Positions 55,693 through 63,162 of a stretch of DNA of 64,000 nt are shown piece after piece. How positions within the stretch are numbered: the stretch's first letter is position 1; each line of letters opens with the position of its first letter. A program made the position numbers and the translations under genes. This stretch comes from Vibrio tarriae (GTDB lineage Bacteria > Pseudomonadota > Gammaproteobacteria > Enterobacterales > Vibrionaceae): assembly GCF_002216685.1 (NCBI RefSeq), contig NZ_CP022352.1, forward strand, positions 310,001 to 374,000, written 5' to 3'. Under the pieces are notes generated by a model. It searched no databases. It saw nothing but the letters and a program-made list of their open reading frames with translations, and was not told the origin of the DNA.

Positions 55693-56409
55693 ATGATTGT
55701 CACCATTGATATGATCTGTTTGCGCCTTGCCCCCAAGGGCATTGAGACGTTATTAGTCAAACGCAGCAATCCGAACCGCCCTGATTGCGGTCTTTGGGCA
55801 ATTCCCGGCGGCTGGGTGTTTGATGAAGATCTCAGCGCGCAAGGTGGCGAGCCCGCTGACAAAGATTTTGATTCTGCGCGTCGACGCATCTGCCGCCAAA
55901 AGATCCATACTTACCCCAACTTCATCAGTGACCCTTTAGTGGATGGCAATCCTAAGCGCGATCCAAGCGGTTGGAGCATCAGTATTTCTCACTATGCTCT
56001 GCTCAATGATTCCAACGTCAAACAGATTGAAGAGGCCGGGATGGATAAGAGCCGTGTCGATTGGTTTGCGTTAGAGACAATTTTGCAAGGTAAACAAGTG
56101 CTGGCGTTTGATCACGTTGCACAAATTCAGCATGCATGGAAGAAACTGCGCGCAGCGGTTGAATACACCTCTGTGGTGCTATTTTCACTCGAACAAGAGT
56201 TTCTGGTGGCGGATATTATTGAGGCTTACGCCAAATTCGGGGTGGACGTGAATCGCATGACGGTAAAACGCCGGCTGATTGATACTGGGGTGATTGTCAG
56301 CACCAATAAAATTGCCGCCTCTAACAAAGGTAAAGGCGGCAAACCTGCAACAATTTATCGTTTAGCTAGCAATGAAGTGATCTATTTTCAGACCTGTTTA
56401 CGTGGCTAG
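55693..56409 (+). CDS. nrtR: NrtR: Nudix-related transcriptional regulator of NAD metabolism
   Basis: Protein of 238 residues: an N-terminal Nudix-like domain (1-150; LWAIPGGWVFDED) with a C-terminal winged-helix DNA-binding domain (about 160-235; VDVNRMTVKRRLIDTGVIV). The Nudix box is degenerate where hydrolases have REUXEE (SARRRICRQKI), which suggests effector binding rather than catalysis. NrtR family repressors respond to ADP-ribose or NAD-related ligands. AGGA precedes the ATG. It is divergent from pncB. Confidence 0.92.
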   Translation: MIVTIDMICLRLAPKGIETLLVKRSNPNRPDCGLWAIPGGWVFDEDLSAQGGEPADKDFDSARRRICRQKIHTYPNFISDPLVDGNPKRDPSGWSISISHYALLNDSNVKQIEEAGMDKSRVDWFALETILQGKQVLAFDHVAQIQHAWKKLRAAVEYTSVVLFSLEQEFLVADIIEAYAKFGVDVNRMTVKRRLIDTGVIVSTNKIAASNKGKGGKPATIYRLASNEVIYFQTCLRG

Positions 56410-56418
56410 CAGAAAAAC

Positions 56419-57642
56419 TTATTGGAAGGTGATTTGGAACTTGTTCAACGTTCCCACTTTGCCACCAAAGTGATCTTTAATGTCAAGACGCCACTCCCCT
56501 TCAGTCGCTGATGGGTCAATGTCATTCAAAGTGAACTTCACTTTATAACTTTGGTTACGATCGTAACGGTTGACTTGTTTCAGCATCCAGTAACTTTTAT
56601 CGGGGGCATGCAGAATAAGGCTCAGATCGCCACGGTATTGATGAGTAATATCAATGTCAACTTGCGCAGTGGTCGATTGCTGAGCACTCACTTTGATCGG
56701 TAAAGTCAAGGTTTTTTTATCTGGTAACGCGAGTGGGACTTTTACCGCAAAGACTTTATTCGCATTGTCTGTGGGCTCTGCTCCTCCTAGGGTTCCTTCA
56801 TCATTAGGTGTAGCCGTGCTGTTATAAGCCTTGGCAATATGCGGCGAAGTAAGGCCAATCGCGCGCACAGAGTTGGCGTAATCTTTCACACCACAGGGTG
56901 TGCCTTCACACTGTAAATCTGGGCTAGAAAACTTATAACTGCGCCCTACGCCAAATAAGTGTGGGTATGCCATGATGGTGGCAAATTGGTTTTTCACACC
57001 ATAACCATAAGCATCCACCGCAGTTCCATTGCTGAGATGAGGGAGCCCTTTGTACTGTTCGTGGGCATGGTTCAGACCGAAATTATGTCCTAATTCATGG
57101 ATAAAGGTTTCCGCTCCACACTCATTTAAATAGCTATGGCTGTACATGCGCTTCTTAGCATGTTGCGGATAGTTCCACTCCGAGGGAGCTACAATCCAAG
57201 CTACACCGCAGCTCATTGAGTAACGACCGTTCGAGAAACGCTCATAATCGGGCGAGTTATTGACATCAAGGTAACGGAAAATGGCCACCATATCCGCACC
57301 AACCTTTTGACGATAAGCTTCAACATCCGCAAAAGCAGGGTCGATTCGATTAAATGGAGTAGCAGCATTTAACACTTGATCCAGAGATTTTTTTTGTCCC
57401 GGTTGCGTGTCGTAGTTGACCTCTTTGGTCGCCGCCAAGTTCACTTGAATATCCAAGCCACTGTCTTTCAACACTTTATTGGCCACATTCACGCTGTGCT
57501 GCATTTGAGCGACATGCTCTTGTTTAAACCCTTTTGCGGTATCTGGGGTGTATAAGCCTAACACATCAATTTGGGTTGTTGCCCAAATTGCGGGTGAGCA
57601 AAACCCGACACTTATGGCCAGTGCCAATGACGCCTTTTTCAT
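56419..57642 (-). CDS. Secreted reprolysin-like metalloprotease with C-terminal P domain, lacking a propeptide
   Basis: Secreted zinc endopeptidase of 407 residues. The signal peptide ends near IWA|TTQIDV. The catalytic domain starts at once (TQIDVLGLYTPDTAKG), so there is no room for the N-terminal propeptide such enzymes usually carry. The zinc site is HELGHNFGLNH (His182, Glu183, His186, His192) with the metzincin Met-turn at IMAYP (Met224). Cys145/Cys175 and Cys245/Cys250 may pair. Residues about 295-407 form a proprotein-convertase P domain (beta sandwich). AGGAG precedes the ATG. The gene 42 bases upstream encodes a propeptide-like protein. Confidence 0.88.
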   Translation of the reverse strand: MKKASLALAISVGFCSPAIWATTQIDVLGLYTPDTAKGFKQEHVAQMQHSVNVANKVLKDSGLDIQVNLAATKEVNYDTQPGQKKSLDQVLNAATPFNRIDPAFADVEAYRQKVGADMVAIFRYLDVNNSPDYERFSNGRYSMSCGVAWIVAPSEWNYPQHAKKRMYSHSYLNECGAETFIHELGHNFGLNHAHEQYKGLPHLSNGTAVDAYGYGVKNQFATIMAYPHLFGVGRSYKFSSPDLQCEGTPCGVKDYANSVRAIGLTSPHIAKAYNSTATPNDEGTLGGAEPTDNANKVFAVKVPLALPDKKTLTLPIKVSAQQSTTAQVDIDITHQYRGDLSLILHAPDKSYWMLKQVNRYDRNQSYKVKFTLNDIDPSATEGEWRLDIKDHFGGKVGTLNKFQITFQ

Positions 57643-57684
57643 AATAACTCCTAGTTTTTGTGTAAATGCGCAATACGCGCAAGG

Positions 57685-58375
57685 TTAATGAGCGCGATCG
57701 TGTAATGTCGGATCGTGCTCGAAGCCATGGCTATCTGGGACTTGGTACACCCATGCTTGATGTCCAGTCCCTTCTATTTTGATGGAGCCTTGCGGGTGGC
57801 CGATAAACCCCATGATTGAATTCTGGCCAAACGTAAACGTGACCGGAAAAGTGCTGCCTTGCGTTTCAAAGTTTCCAGCCCACGTTTGTACGCCTTGGGT
57901 TTGAGTGCGTGATTCATCAATCAAGACTTGAATGCTTTCCCCATTCGGAAGCAACAATGTGGCGGAATCCCCCTCCATTAACACGCGAAACTGTTCGATG
58001 TTCTCAAATTCAATCGCTTGAATATCCGTGACGGCTTGGCTCTTCGGCTTCAGATCAGCCAGTTCAGGCGTTGGGTTGATGGGTAACCAGACTTGCTCTA
58101 CGTTTTGTGGCTCGGTTACTCGAGGATCTTCATCTTGCCTCTCCAGCTCTTCCATCAAATTCACAGCCTTACTTTCCGTTGACTCAACCTCAACAACAGA
58201 ATGATCATGCACCGATAACTCAACCTCAGGTACAGGTTTAGGAGTCATGACGTGTTCTTGCCTTTCATCAGGCAAGTCATAGTGAGGGGTTTGTGAATAG
58301 GTAAAATAGAGTAAGGAAATACCTAAAAAAAATAGAATAACAAACGATAAAAAAAAATAGCCTCGATGCCTTCAT
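57685..58375 (-). CDS. Membrane-anchored propeptide-like protein, frame broken at a T9 tract
   Basis: The open frame 58275-57685 (196 codons) has no ATG at its 5-prime end and continues upstream in frame to a stop at about 58372. The natural start, ATG at 58375 with AGGTG upstream, is in another frame. Removing one base from the nine T at 58357-58349 joins them and gives MKASRLFFLSFVILFFLG, a signal-anchor helix, then an acidic linker. The C-terminal part (about 75-190 of the open frame; WAGNFETQGSTFPVTFTFGQ, SIKIEGTGHQAWVYQV) resembles propeptides of secreted reprolysin-like proteases. It could be phase-variable, slippage-dependent or decayed. A shorter start at ATG 58248 is possible. Confidence 0.6.
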
Positions 58376-58608
58376 TTGATACACACCTATGATGAATAAT
58401 TTTTATGTTTATAAATAAAAATGCCATAGGATCACAACCTATACTGTGTGATGCTGTGCCAAAAATAAAAATCAATATTGTAAAATTAAATAAATCACTG
58501 AATGGTGATCAAATTTTACCAACACCTGCATTTATCATAAATTATTCCATGACATGGATTTTAATATTTCATGACATTATTAAAACAATTTAGATTAGGC
58601 AAATAAAA

Positions 58609-58632
58609 AGCCTGCAAATGAAATTGCAGGCT
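58609..58632 (-). terminator. Rho-independent terminator of the hxlR-type gene
   Basis: AGCCTGCAA and TTGCAGGCT form a 9-base perfect stem with a 6-base loop. On the minus strand it is followed by TTTTATTT. It ends the HxlR-type gene and insulates the protease pair. Confidence 0.85.
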
Positions 58633-58652
58633 AGAAAGAGTTAATTCGTTAC

Positions 58653-59069
58653 TTAATTACTTTCTAAAAGTAGTTCTCGTTCATTTTCGACGACTTGATC
58701 TATCCACCGATATAACCCGTTCGCCACGACTCTACCCGAGTTGGTCAAGCCGTAATAAACCGTTACAGGTATGGTAGGCTGCTGCTCACGCCATACCCAG
58801 CCAATCTCTTCAAGCATTTTCAACCTGTGGCTTAACATTTTTGCTGAAATGCCACTCAATGAATATTGAAGTTCTCCAAAACGAGCAGACTCCGACGAGT
58901 CTAAATACCAAAGTATATGCGTGACCCACTTGGCTGATATTCTTTCCAACTGTTGCAATGCGACGGTATCATTAATAGGTATTCTTGAAGATATTATTTT
59001 TACGTCCACGTAATATTCTCTATTTCTTGCTGTGTTTGACTTATCATCATAACATTTGAATAGATTCAT
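58653..59069 (-). CDS. HxlR/DUF24-family transcriptional regulator
   Basis: Winged-helix regulator of up to 138 residues. The HxlR core runs from about residue 38 (LERISAKWVTHILWYLDSSESARFGELQ; GISAKMLSHRLKMLEEIGWV) to a wing and C-terminal helix. The longest form starts at ATG 59069 and contains one cysteine (Cys6). A GTG at 59006 would remove it, and neither has a strong ribosome site. A dyad containing TACT-N7-AGTA, the operator form known for redox-sensing YodB/CatR relatives, lies 18 bases upstream, so autoregulation is likely. Signal unknown. Confidence 0.82.
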   Translation of the reverse strand: MNLFKCYDDKSNTARNREYYVDVKIISSRIPINDTVALQQLERISAKWVTHILWYLDSSESARFGELQYSLSGISAKMLSHRLKMLEEIGWVWREQQPTIPVTVYYGLTNSGRVVANGLYRWIDQVVENERELLLESN

Positions 59070-59086
59070 TCAAATTATTAACCCAC

Positions 59087-59123
59087 AATGATTAACTTAC
59101 TATTTGTAAGTAAGTTAATCATT
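59087..59123. promoter_or_regulatory. Long dyad with TACT-N7-AGTA core (HxlR-type operator)
   Basis: AATGATTAACTTACT (59087-59101) and AGTAAGTTAATCATT (59109-59123) are perfect 15-base arms around ATTTGTA. The core TACT-N7-AGTA matches the operator described for YodB/CatR-type DUF24 regulators of Bacillus. On the plus strand T residues follow, so the element would also fold as a terminator, but no plus-strand gene lies upstream. Confidence 0.65.
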
Positions 59124-59387
59124 TTTTACCTATTCTTTCTTAAGCAAAAAATAATTGCTTTGCTTAGGACGCTTAGTTTCATATTAAATGCAATCCATGA
59201 AACATATTCGCAACAAAAACCATGTTGATGGCTAAATCTTAATCTAACTTTTGTTCTGTTTTTCTGAATAACAAAATTTGGACATTGTCATTCCTCTCTG
59301 CCATTAATCCTTTGTTTACACTCTTTTTATTCCTACTCAAGCATGGTTAGATAAGAGGCATTACTCTCGGCAAAGGTTCTGTAACTG
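59124..59387. other. Intergenic region upstream of the hydrolase gene
   Basis: AT-rich stretch of about 260 bases that should contain the promoter of the plus-strand hydrolase gene and perhaps part of the hxlR promoter. No further gene, repeat or operator was recognised. Confidence 0.3.
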
Positions 59388-60017
59388 ATGAAGATTGTTA
59401 TTCTGCACGGTTTGTATATGCATGGGTTGGTGATGCAACCACTCGCGCAGCGCCTCAATAAACTCGGATATCAGACAGAAGTGATCAGCTACAACACTTT
59501 AGCCATCGATGATGAGAAAGTGTTTCAGGCTATCGATCGCGCACTGGCAAATGATCGCATCAACGTGTTGGTGGGGCATAGCTTAGGTGGGTTGATGATC
59601 AAACACTACCTACGCTCTCGCCATCCTTCACCCAATGTGATTTCCCATGTGGTTGCTTTAGGCTCACCACTCAAAGGAGCATCGATTGTCGCTAAAATCC
59701 AGCAGCTAGGGCTTGGTGCCATGTTAGGTAACGCTCATCTGTATGGTTTGCAGTTGCATCAAGATAGCTGGAACTTGCCACAATTGCTGGGCTCTATAGC
59801 AGGGACGTTACGTATCGGATTTCGTCCTATTTTACTCGGTGGATCAGGGCTGTGTGATGGTACTGTCACCGTTGCAGAGACTCAAATCTCAGGAATGACA
59901 GATCATATTCTGCTGCATCAAAGCCATACTGGATTGGTCTATAGTCATCAAACCGCTCATCAAATTGACTACTTCATTCGCCACAATCAATTTCAGCATA
60001 AAAAAATCCCCGAATGA
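59388..60017 (+). CDS. Alpha/beta-hydrolase (lipase/esterase-like)
   Basis: Cytoplasmic hydrolase of 209 residues without a signal peptide. The nucleophile elbow is GHSLGG (Ser65); the oxyanion region is the N-terminal LHGLYMHGLVM. Probable acid and base are in GLCDGTVTV and LHQSHTGLV. It resembles PGAP1-like or thioesterase-type lipases; substrate unknown. AAAGG precedes the ATG at 59388. Confidence 0.8.
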   Translation: MKIVILHGLYMHGLVMQPLAQRLNKLGYQTEVISYNTLAIDDEKVFQAIDRALANDRINVLVGHSLGGLMIKHYLRSRHPSPNVISHVVALGSPLKGASIVAKIQQLGLGAMLGNAHLYGLQLHQDSWNLPQLLGSIAGTLRIGFRPILLGGSGLCDGTVTVAETQISGMTDHILLHQSHTGLVYSHQTAHQIDYFIRHNQFQHKKIPE

Positions 60018-60039
60018 GATGATAAGGCTCTATTCGGGG
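60008..60039 (+). terminator. Hairpin at the end of the hydrolase gene
   Basis: CCCCGAAT (60008-60015) and ATTCGGGG (60032-60039) form an 8-base stem with a 16-base loop overlapping the stop codon. There is no T-run, so this is a weak terminator at best. Confidence 0.35.
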
Positions 60040-60187
60040 GAGCCAGGTGAATAATGCTTTTGGCAAAAGAACCACTCTCAACGCATGGATAGAAGAAGAA
60101 AGTGGTTGGTCACAGCGGTTCTGTGACAGACAATCTATCACTCACTCTGGCATTTCGCAGGTTGTTTATCCCAATTGGTTTAATAGC

Positions 60188-60485
60188 TTAATCCGATGAC
60201 TCATTATCAATAGATTGAATATAAAGTGCTTTTTGATTAAGCAAACAGTCGACTACTTTAAAACGTGCCGCTTTGACTAAATTGGCTAAGGTTTGCCGAG
60301 ACACCTGCATTTGCAATGCCGCTTGCTGTTGCTGTAAGCCGAGCTGATCAACCAATCTCAATGCTTCAAGCTCATCGGGCGCAAGTTGAGTACTTTCGAG
60401 CTGACTTAACGGCATCCCGTTAGGTTTAAAAACACGATGCGGGTGGGTGACACCCAATTCGGCGTGGAATTTTAGGACGAGCCAC
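60188..60485 (-). pseudogene. DUF134 family gene frameshifted by a 4-base duplication
   Basis: The 3-prime part encodes a typical DUF134/UPF0251 protein (RVFKPNGMPLSQLE, LAPDELEALRLVDQLGLQQQ, VSRQTLANLV), a small helix-turn-helix protein of unknown role. The family N-terminus is present in another frame: GTG at 60485 behind AAGGA encodes MARPKIPRRIGCHP. A tandem GGTG-GGTG at 60442-60449 (plus strand) separates the two. Removing one 4-base unit restores MARPKIPRRIGCHPHRVFKP, in full agreement with the family. Either the gene is inactivated or the read has an error here. Confidence 0.75.
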
Positions 60486-60569
60486 GAGAAAGATTCCTTT
60501 TGCTATTCACCGAGCTATTGAAAAGCAAATACGGAGGGAATTCAACTGACAAAGCACCGCACAAACACA

Positions 60570-60591
60570 GAGGCCGCAATAACGCGACCTC
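60570..60591 (-). terminator. Possible terminator of the YdcF-like gene
   Basis: GAGGCCGC and GCGACCTC pair over 8 bases with one G-T wobble, 22 bases past the YdcF-like stop codon on the minus strand. No clear T-run follows. Confidence 0.35.
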
Positions 60592-60612
60592 AAATTTACA
60601 TCTTTAATCAAC

Positions 60613-61704
60613 TTAGCGAGATTCTAATGGGTAAGAGCGATAGCTCCACATGCCGTAAGTACGCAGCGCATCGCGGTAAATCCCTAGCAGTTCACTACTC
60701 GAAGCCTTTTCAAGCTCATTTAAAGGTTTGTCAGGATAGGAAATGGTATCGAAAGTAATACCTTTCGGACCTGTTTGCCAACTCGCAATTTCAAACAAGG
60801 CTTGCCCGCGACGAACATGGCTTGCCGAGCTGATGATGGTCGCATGCTTAATACCATGACGAGCTAAGGCGTAGCTACTGAACAAGGCGTTATCTACTGT
60901 ACTCGTCGCGTAGTTTTCCTCAATAATTCGTGCTGCACTCACTCCGCGCTCGATCAACCAATCCGCCATCAATTTCCCTTCGGTTTTATGGTTTTGCGGT
61001 ACGCCGCCGGTCAAAATGATCACGGCGTCAGGGTTTGCTTTCGCCATTTCAAGTGTAGTTTCCAAGCGTTTGATCAAAACTTCATGCATTGAACCATCGG
61101 GATTCAGTGCATAGCCCAAGGTAACTATCGCACCATCTTTACCTAGTTTTTGGGTCGCTTCTGCTTTCAACGGCGTTGCCACGATTCGGTCAACCGTATC
61201 CAAAATACGTTGCAAATCTGCCGCTCGTCCTACATTTAAAGATTGCACCGCTTTAACGTGTTTCTGGTAATCCGCATCATTGCCTTTAAATTTTTGCCAT
61301 ACTGCAAGATAAGTGTGCAGATCAACGTCATCCGGCGCGACACTGAGCGCTTGGTTGAACAGTTCAATCGCTTGATCAACATTCTTGTTGTAAATCTGCG
61401 CATTCGCAGCAGAAATCAGTAAGTCGGTGCGATAAGGCTCCAGTTGATAAGCTTCAAGCAGGCGCTGAGTCACAATTTCCATGTTGCTCGGCATTTTGGC
61501 CGTAAATCCAGCATGAGAGACTCGCGCTGGAGACTTAAATGCAGTTAATGCCTCTTCGAGAAGTTGATCCACCACCTGGCGTTGGGTAACAAACTGACTG
61601 TATTCCACACTCGGCTTAGCTACATTCTCCTTCGCCACTACCGAGTAAGGTAGGGAAAAAGCCACGACACTGGTGATAGCAAGGGTAAGTAGTTTTTTAT
61701 TCAT
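60613..61704 (-). CDS. Exported YdcF/DUF218-family protein with TPR region
   Basis: Protein of 363 residues with a signal peptide (MNKKLLTLAITSVVAFSLPYSVVA|KENV). An N-terminal helical part contains TPR-like repeats (about 75-160; AANAQIYNKNVDQAIELFNQAL, written here in part). The C-terminal DUF218 domain (about 190-350) has VTLGYALNPDGS, ILTGGVPQNHKTEG and SSASHVRRG. Relatives such as ElyC and SanA act on the cell envelope; the biochemical role is not established. AAGGAA precedes the ATG. Confidence 0.82.
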   Translation of the reverse strand: MNKKLLTLAITSVVAFSLPYSVVAKENVAKPSVEYSQFVTQRQVVDQLLEEALTAFKSPARVSHAGFTAKMPSNMEIVTQRLLEAYQLEPYRTDLLISAANAQIYNKNVDQAIELFNQALSVAPDDVDLHTYLAVWQKFKGNDADYQKHVKAVQSLNVGRAADLQRILDTVDRIVATPLKAEATQKLGKDGAIVTLGYALNPDGSMHEVLIKRLETTLEMAKANPDAVIILTGGVPQNHKTEGKLMADWLIERGVSAARIIEENYATSTVDNALFSSYALARHGIKHATIISSASHVRRGQALFEIASWQTGPKGITFDTISYPDKPLNELEKASSSELLGIYRDALRTYGMWSYRSYPLESR

Positions 61705-62004
61705 TATGATGATTTCCTTATTTAGAGCAGCAAAAAAAAGAATTTATGAATTCACCACCAAACAAACCGTGACTTATTTCGCATAGTAAAAATTCATTAT
61801 TGATAAACAAATCTAATATTGGCGGAGCTCTCATTTTCTTGTTGACTTCACGCCTCTATGCTTCACCTTTGAGGCAATCGCTTGATTACCTCACTTTGTG
61901 CGCTAATCGACATACGCCATTTCCGACAATCTAATTGATTTGCTGATTGCATATTTTCTCTTTGTAGCCGAGAGTGAGTGCTCTTTAGATTGAGGGAGAG
62001 AGGT
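61705..62004. other. Divergent promoter region, YdcF-like and EamA genes
   Basis: Three hundred AT-rich bases between divergent genes. It must hold both promoters. I recognised no repeat, operator or RNA gene. Confidence 0.3.
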
Positions 62005-62898
62005 ATGTCGTTAGCGAACTTGCTGCAACTGTTATGTTTAGCTGCGATTTGGGGGGGATCATTTCTTTTTATGCGAATTGCTGCCCACAGCTTTGGTCCT
62101 GCTTACCTGATAGAAGCTCGCGTAGGATTTGCCGCGCTCAGTCTCTTTTTGGTGGCACAGCTATTCAGGCGATCGCTGCCGATACGCCAGCATTGGTCGC
62201 ATTTTTTAATCTTGGGTTTAATCAATACCGCCGTTCCCTTTTTACTCTTCGCTTATGCGGCGTTAACACTGAATGTTTCAACACTTTCCATACTCAATTC
62301 CACGGCTCCCATTTGGGGAGCCGTGATTGGCTTTCTCTGGCATGGTACCCCCCTCTCCCGTAAAGCGGTTGCTGGACTTCTGTTAGGCGTAAGCGGTGTG
62401 GCTGTGATTGTAGGATGGGATATGGTGGCGATGGGTAATCAAGCTGTGCTGCCGATGATATGTGCCGCGCTCGCCGCAGCCAGTTACGGCTTAGCCACCA
62501 ACTACACCAAACAAGCACCACAAGTCACTGCTTTTGAAAATGCCCATGGCAGTATGTGGGCGGCTTGTTTATGGGTTGCCCCATTGATGTGGTTTATACC
62601 TCTAAATGAAATGCCTTCCAACCTTGAATGGGGAGCGGTGATATTGCTTGGAGTCATATGTACTGGGTTGGCCTACTTGATCTATTTCCGTTTGGTGAAA
62701 GCGATTGGCGCTGCATCAACGCTTTCCGTCACCTTCCTCATCCCCGTTTTTGGCATCTTGTGGGGCTACTGGATCCTCGATGAACCGATAGGGCTCAACA
62801 CCCTGTTCGGTACTTTATTAGTCTTGGCAGGTACCATGTTGGTTACCGGTTTTTCTCTACGTAGCGCCCTATTTTCACGCCAGCCACAGCCGCATTAA
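62005..62898 (+). CDS. EamA/DMT-family exporter
   Basis: Inner-membrane drug/metabolite transporter of 297 residues with ten membrane segments in two EamA repeats (about 5-140 and 150-290). The start at 62005 is supported by GGGAGAGAGGT. The N-terminal AAIWGGSFLFMRIA is typical. Substrate unknown, often an amino acid or metabolite. Confidence 0.88.
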   Translation: MSLANLLQLLCLAAIWGGSFLFMRIAAHSFGPAYLIEARVGFAALSLFLVAQLFRRSLPIRQHWSHFLILGLINTAVPFLLFAYAALTLNVSTLSILNSTAPIWGAVIGFLWHGTPLSRKAVAGLLLGVSGVAVIVGWDMVAMGNQAVLPMICAALAAASYGLATNYTKQAPQVTAFENAHGSMWAACLWVAPLMWFIPLNEMPSNLEWGAVILLGVICTGLAYLIYFRLVKAIGAASTLSVTFLIPVFGILWGYWILDEPIGLNTLFGTLLVLAGTMLVTGFSLRSALFSRQPQPH

Positions 62899-62909
62899 CC
62901 CTCTTCAAC

Positions 62910-62944
62910 AACGCCATTTTCACCCGATGAGAATGGCGTTTTTT
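62910..62944 (+). terminator. Rho-independent terminator of the EamA gene
   Basis: AACGCCATTTTCA and TGAGAATGGCGTT form a 13-base stem with one wobble pair and a 5-base loop, followed by TTTT. It lies 11 bases after the stop codon. Confidence 0.9.
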
Positions 62945-63038
62945 GTTGCATATTCAAATTTATATGTTGAATTTGATAAGAAAGACAAGATTTAAAGCTA
63001 AAACTTTGTTACCAAATACGACAAAAACCAGCCATTTA

Positions 63039-63054
63039 AGTGATAAAGATCACA
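63039..63054. promoter_or_regulatory. CRP site upstream of the glutamate symporter gene
   Basis: AGTGA-TAAAGA-TCACA matches 9 of 10 informative positions of TGTGA-N6-TCACA and lies about 110 bases before the start codon. Catabolite activation of a dicarboxylate/amino-acid symporter is plausible. Confidence 0.65.
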
Positions 63055-63162
63055 ACCAAACAGCGAGATTTGCTTTTTATTTTCGAGTTTTTGATTACGC
63101 CTGCTAACCTCCGGCTCGCTTTGCAATGATGTCAGAGCGAAAAACTATAAGGAGTGTTCTGG

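Noticed and set aside
58405..58593. 62-codon plus-strand reading frame between the anchor gene and the HxlR gene
   Set aside because: AT-rich composition produces open frames by chance; no ribosome site and no similarity recognised.
60188..60457. Intact TTG-started DUF134 protein of 89 residues
   Set aside because: The missing N-terminal family residues are encoded immediately upstream in another frame behind a good ribosome site, so a frameshift explains the data better.
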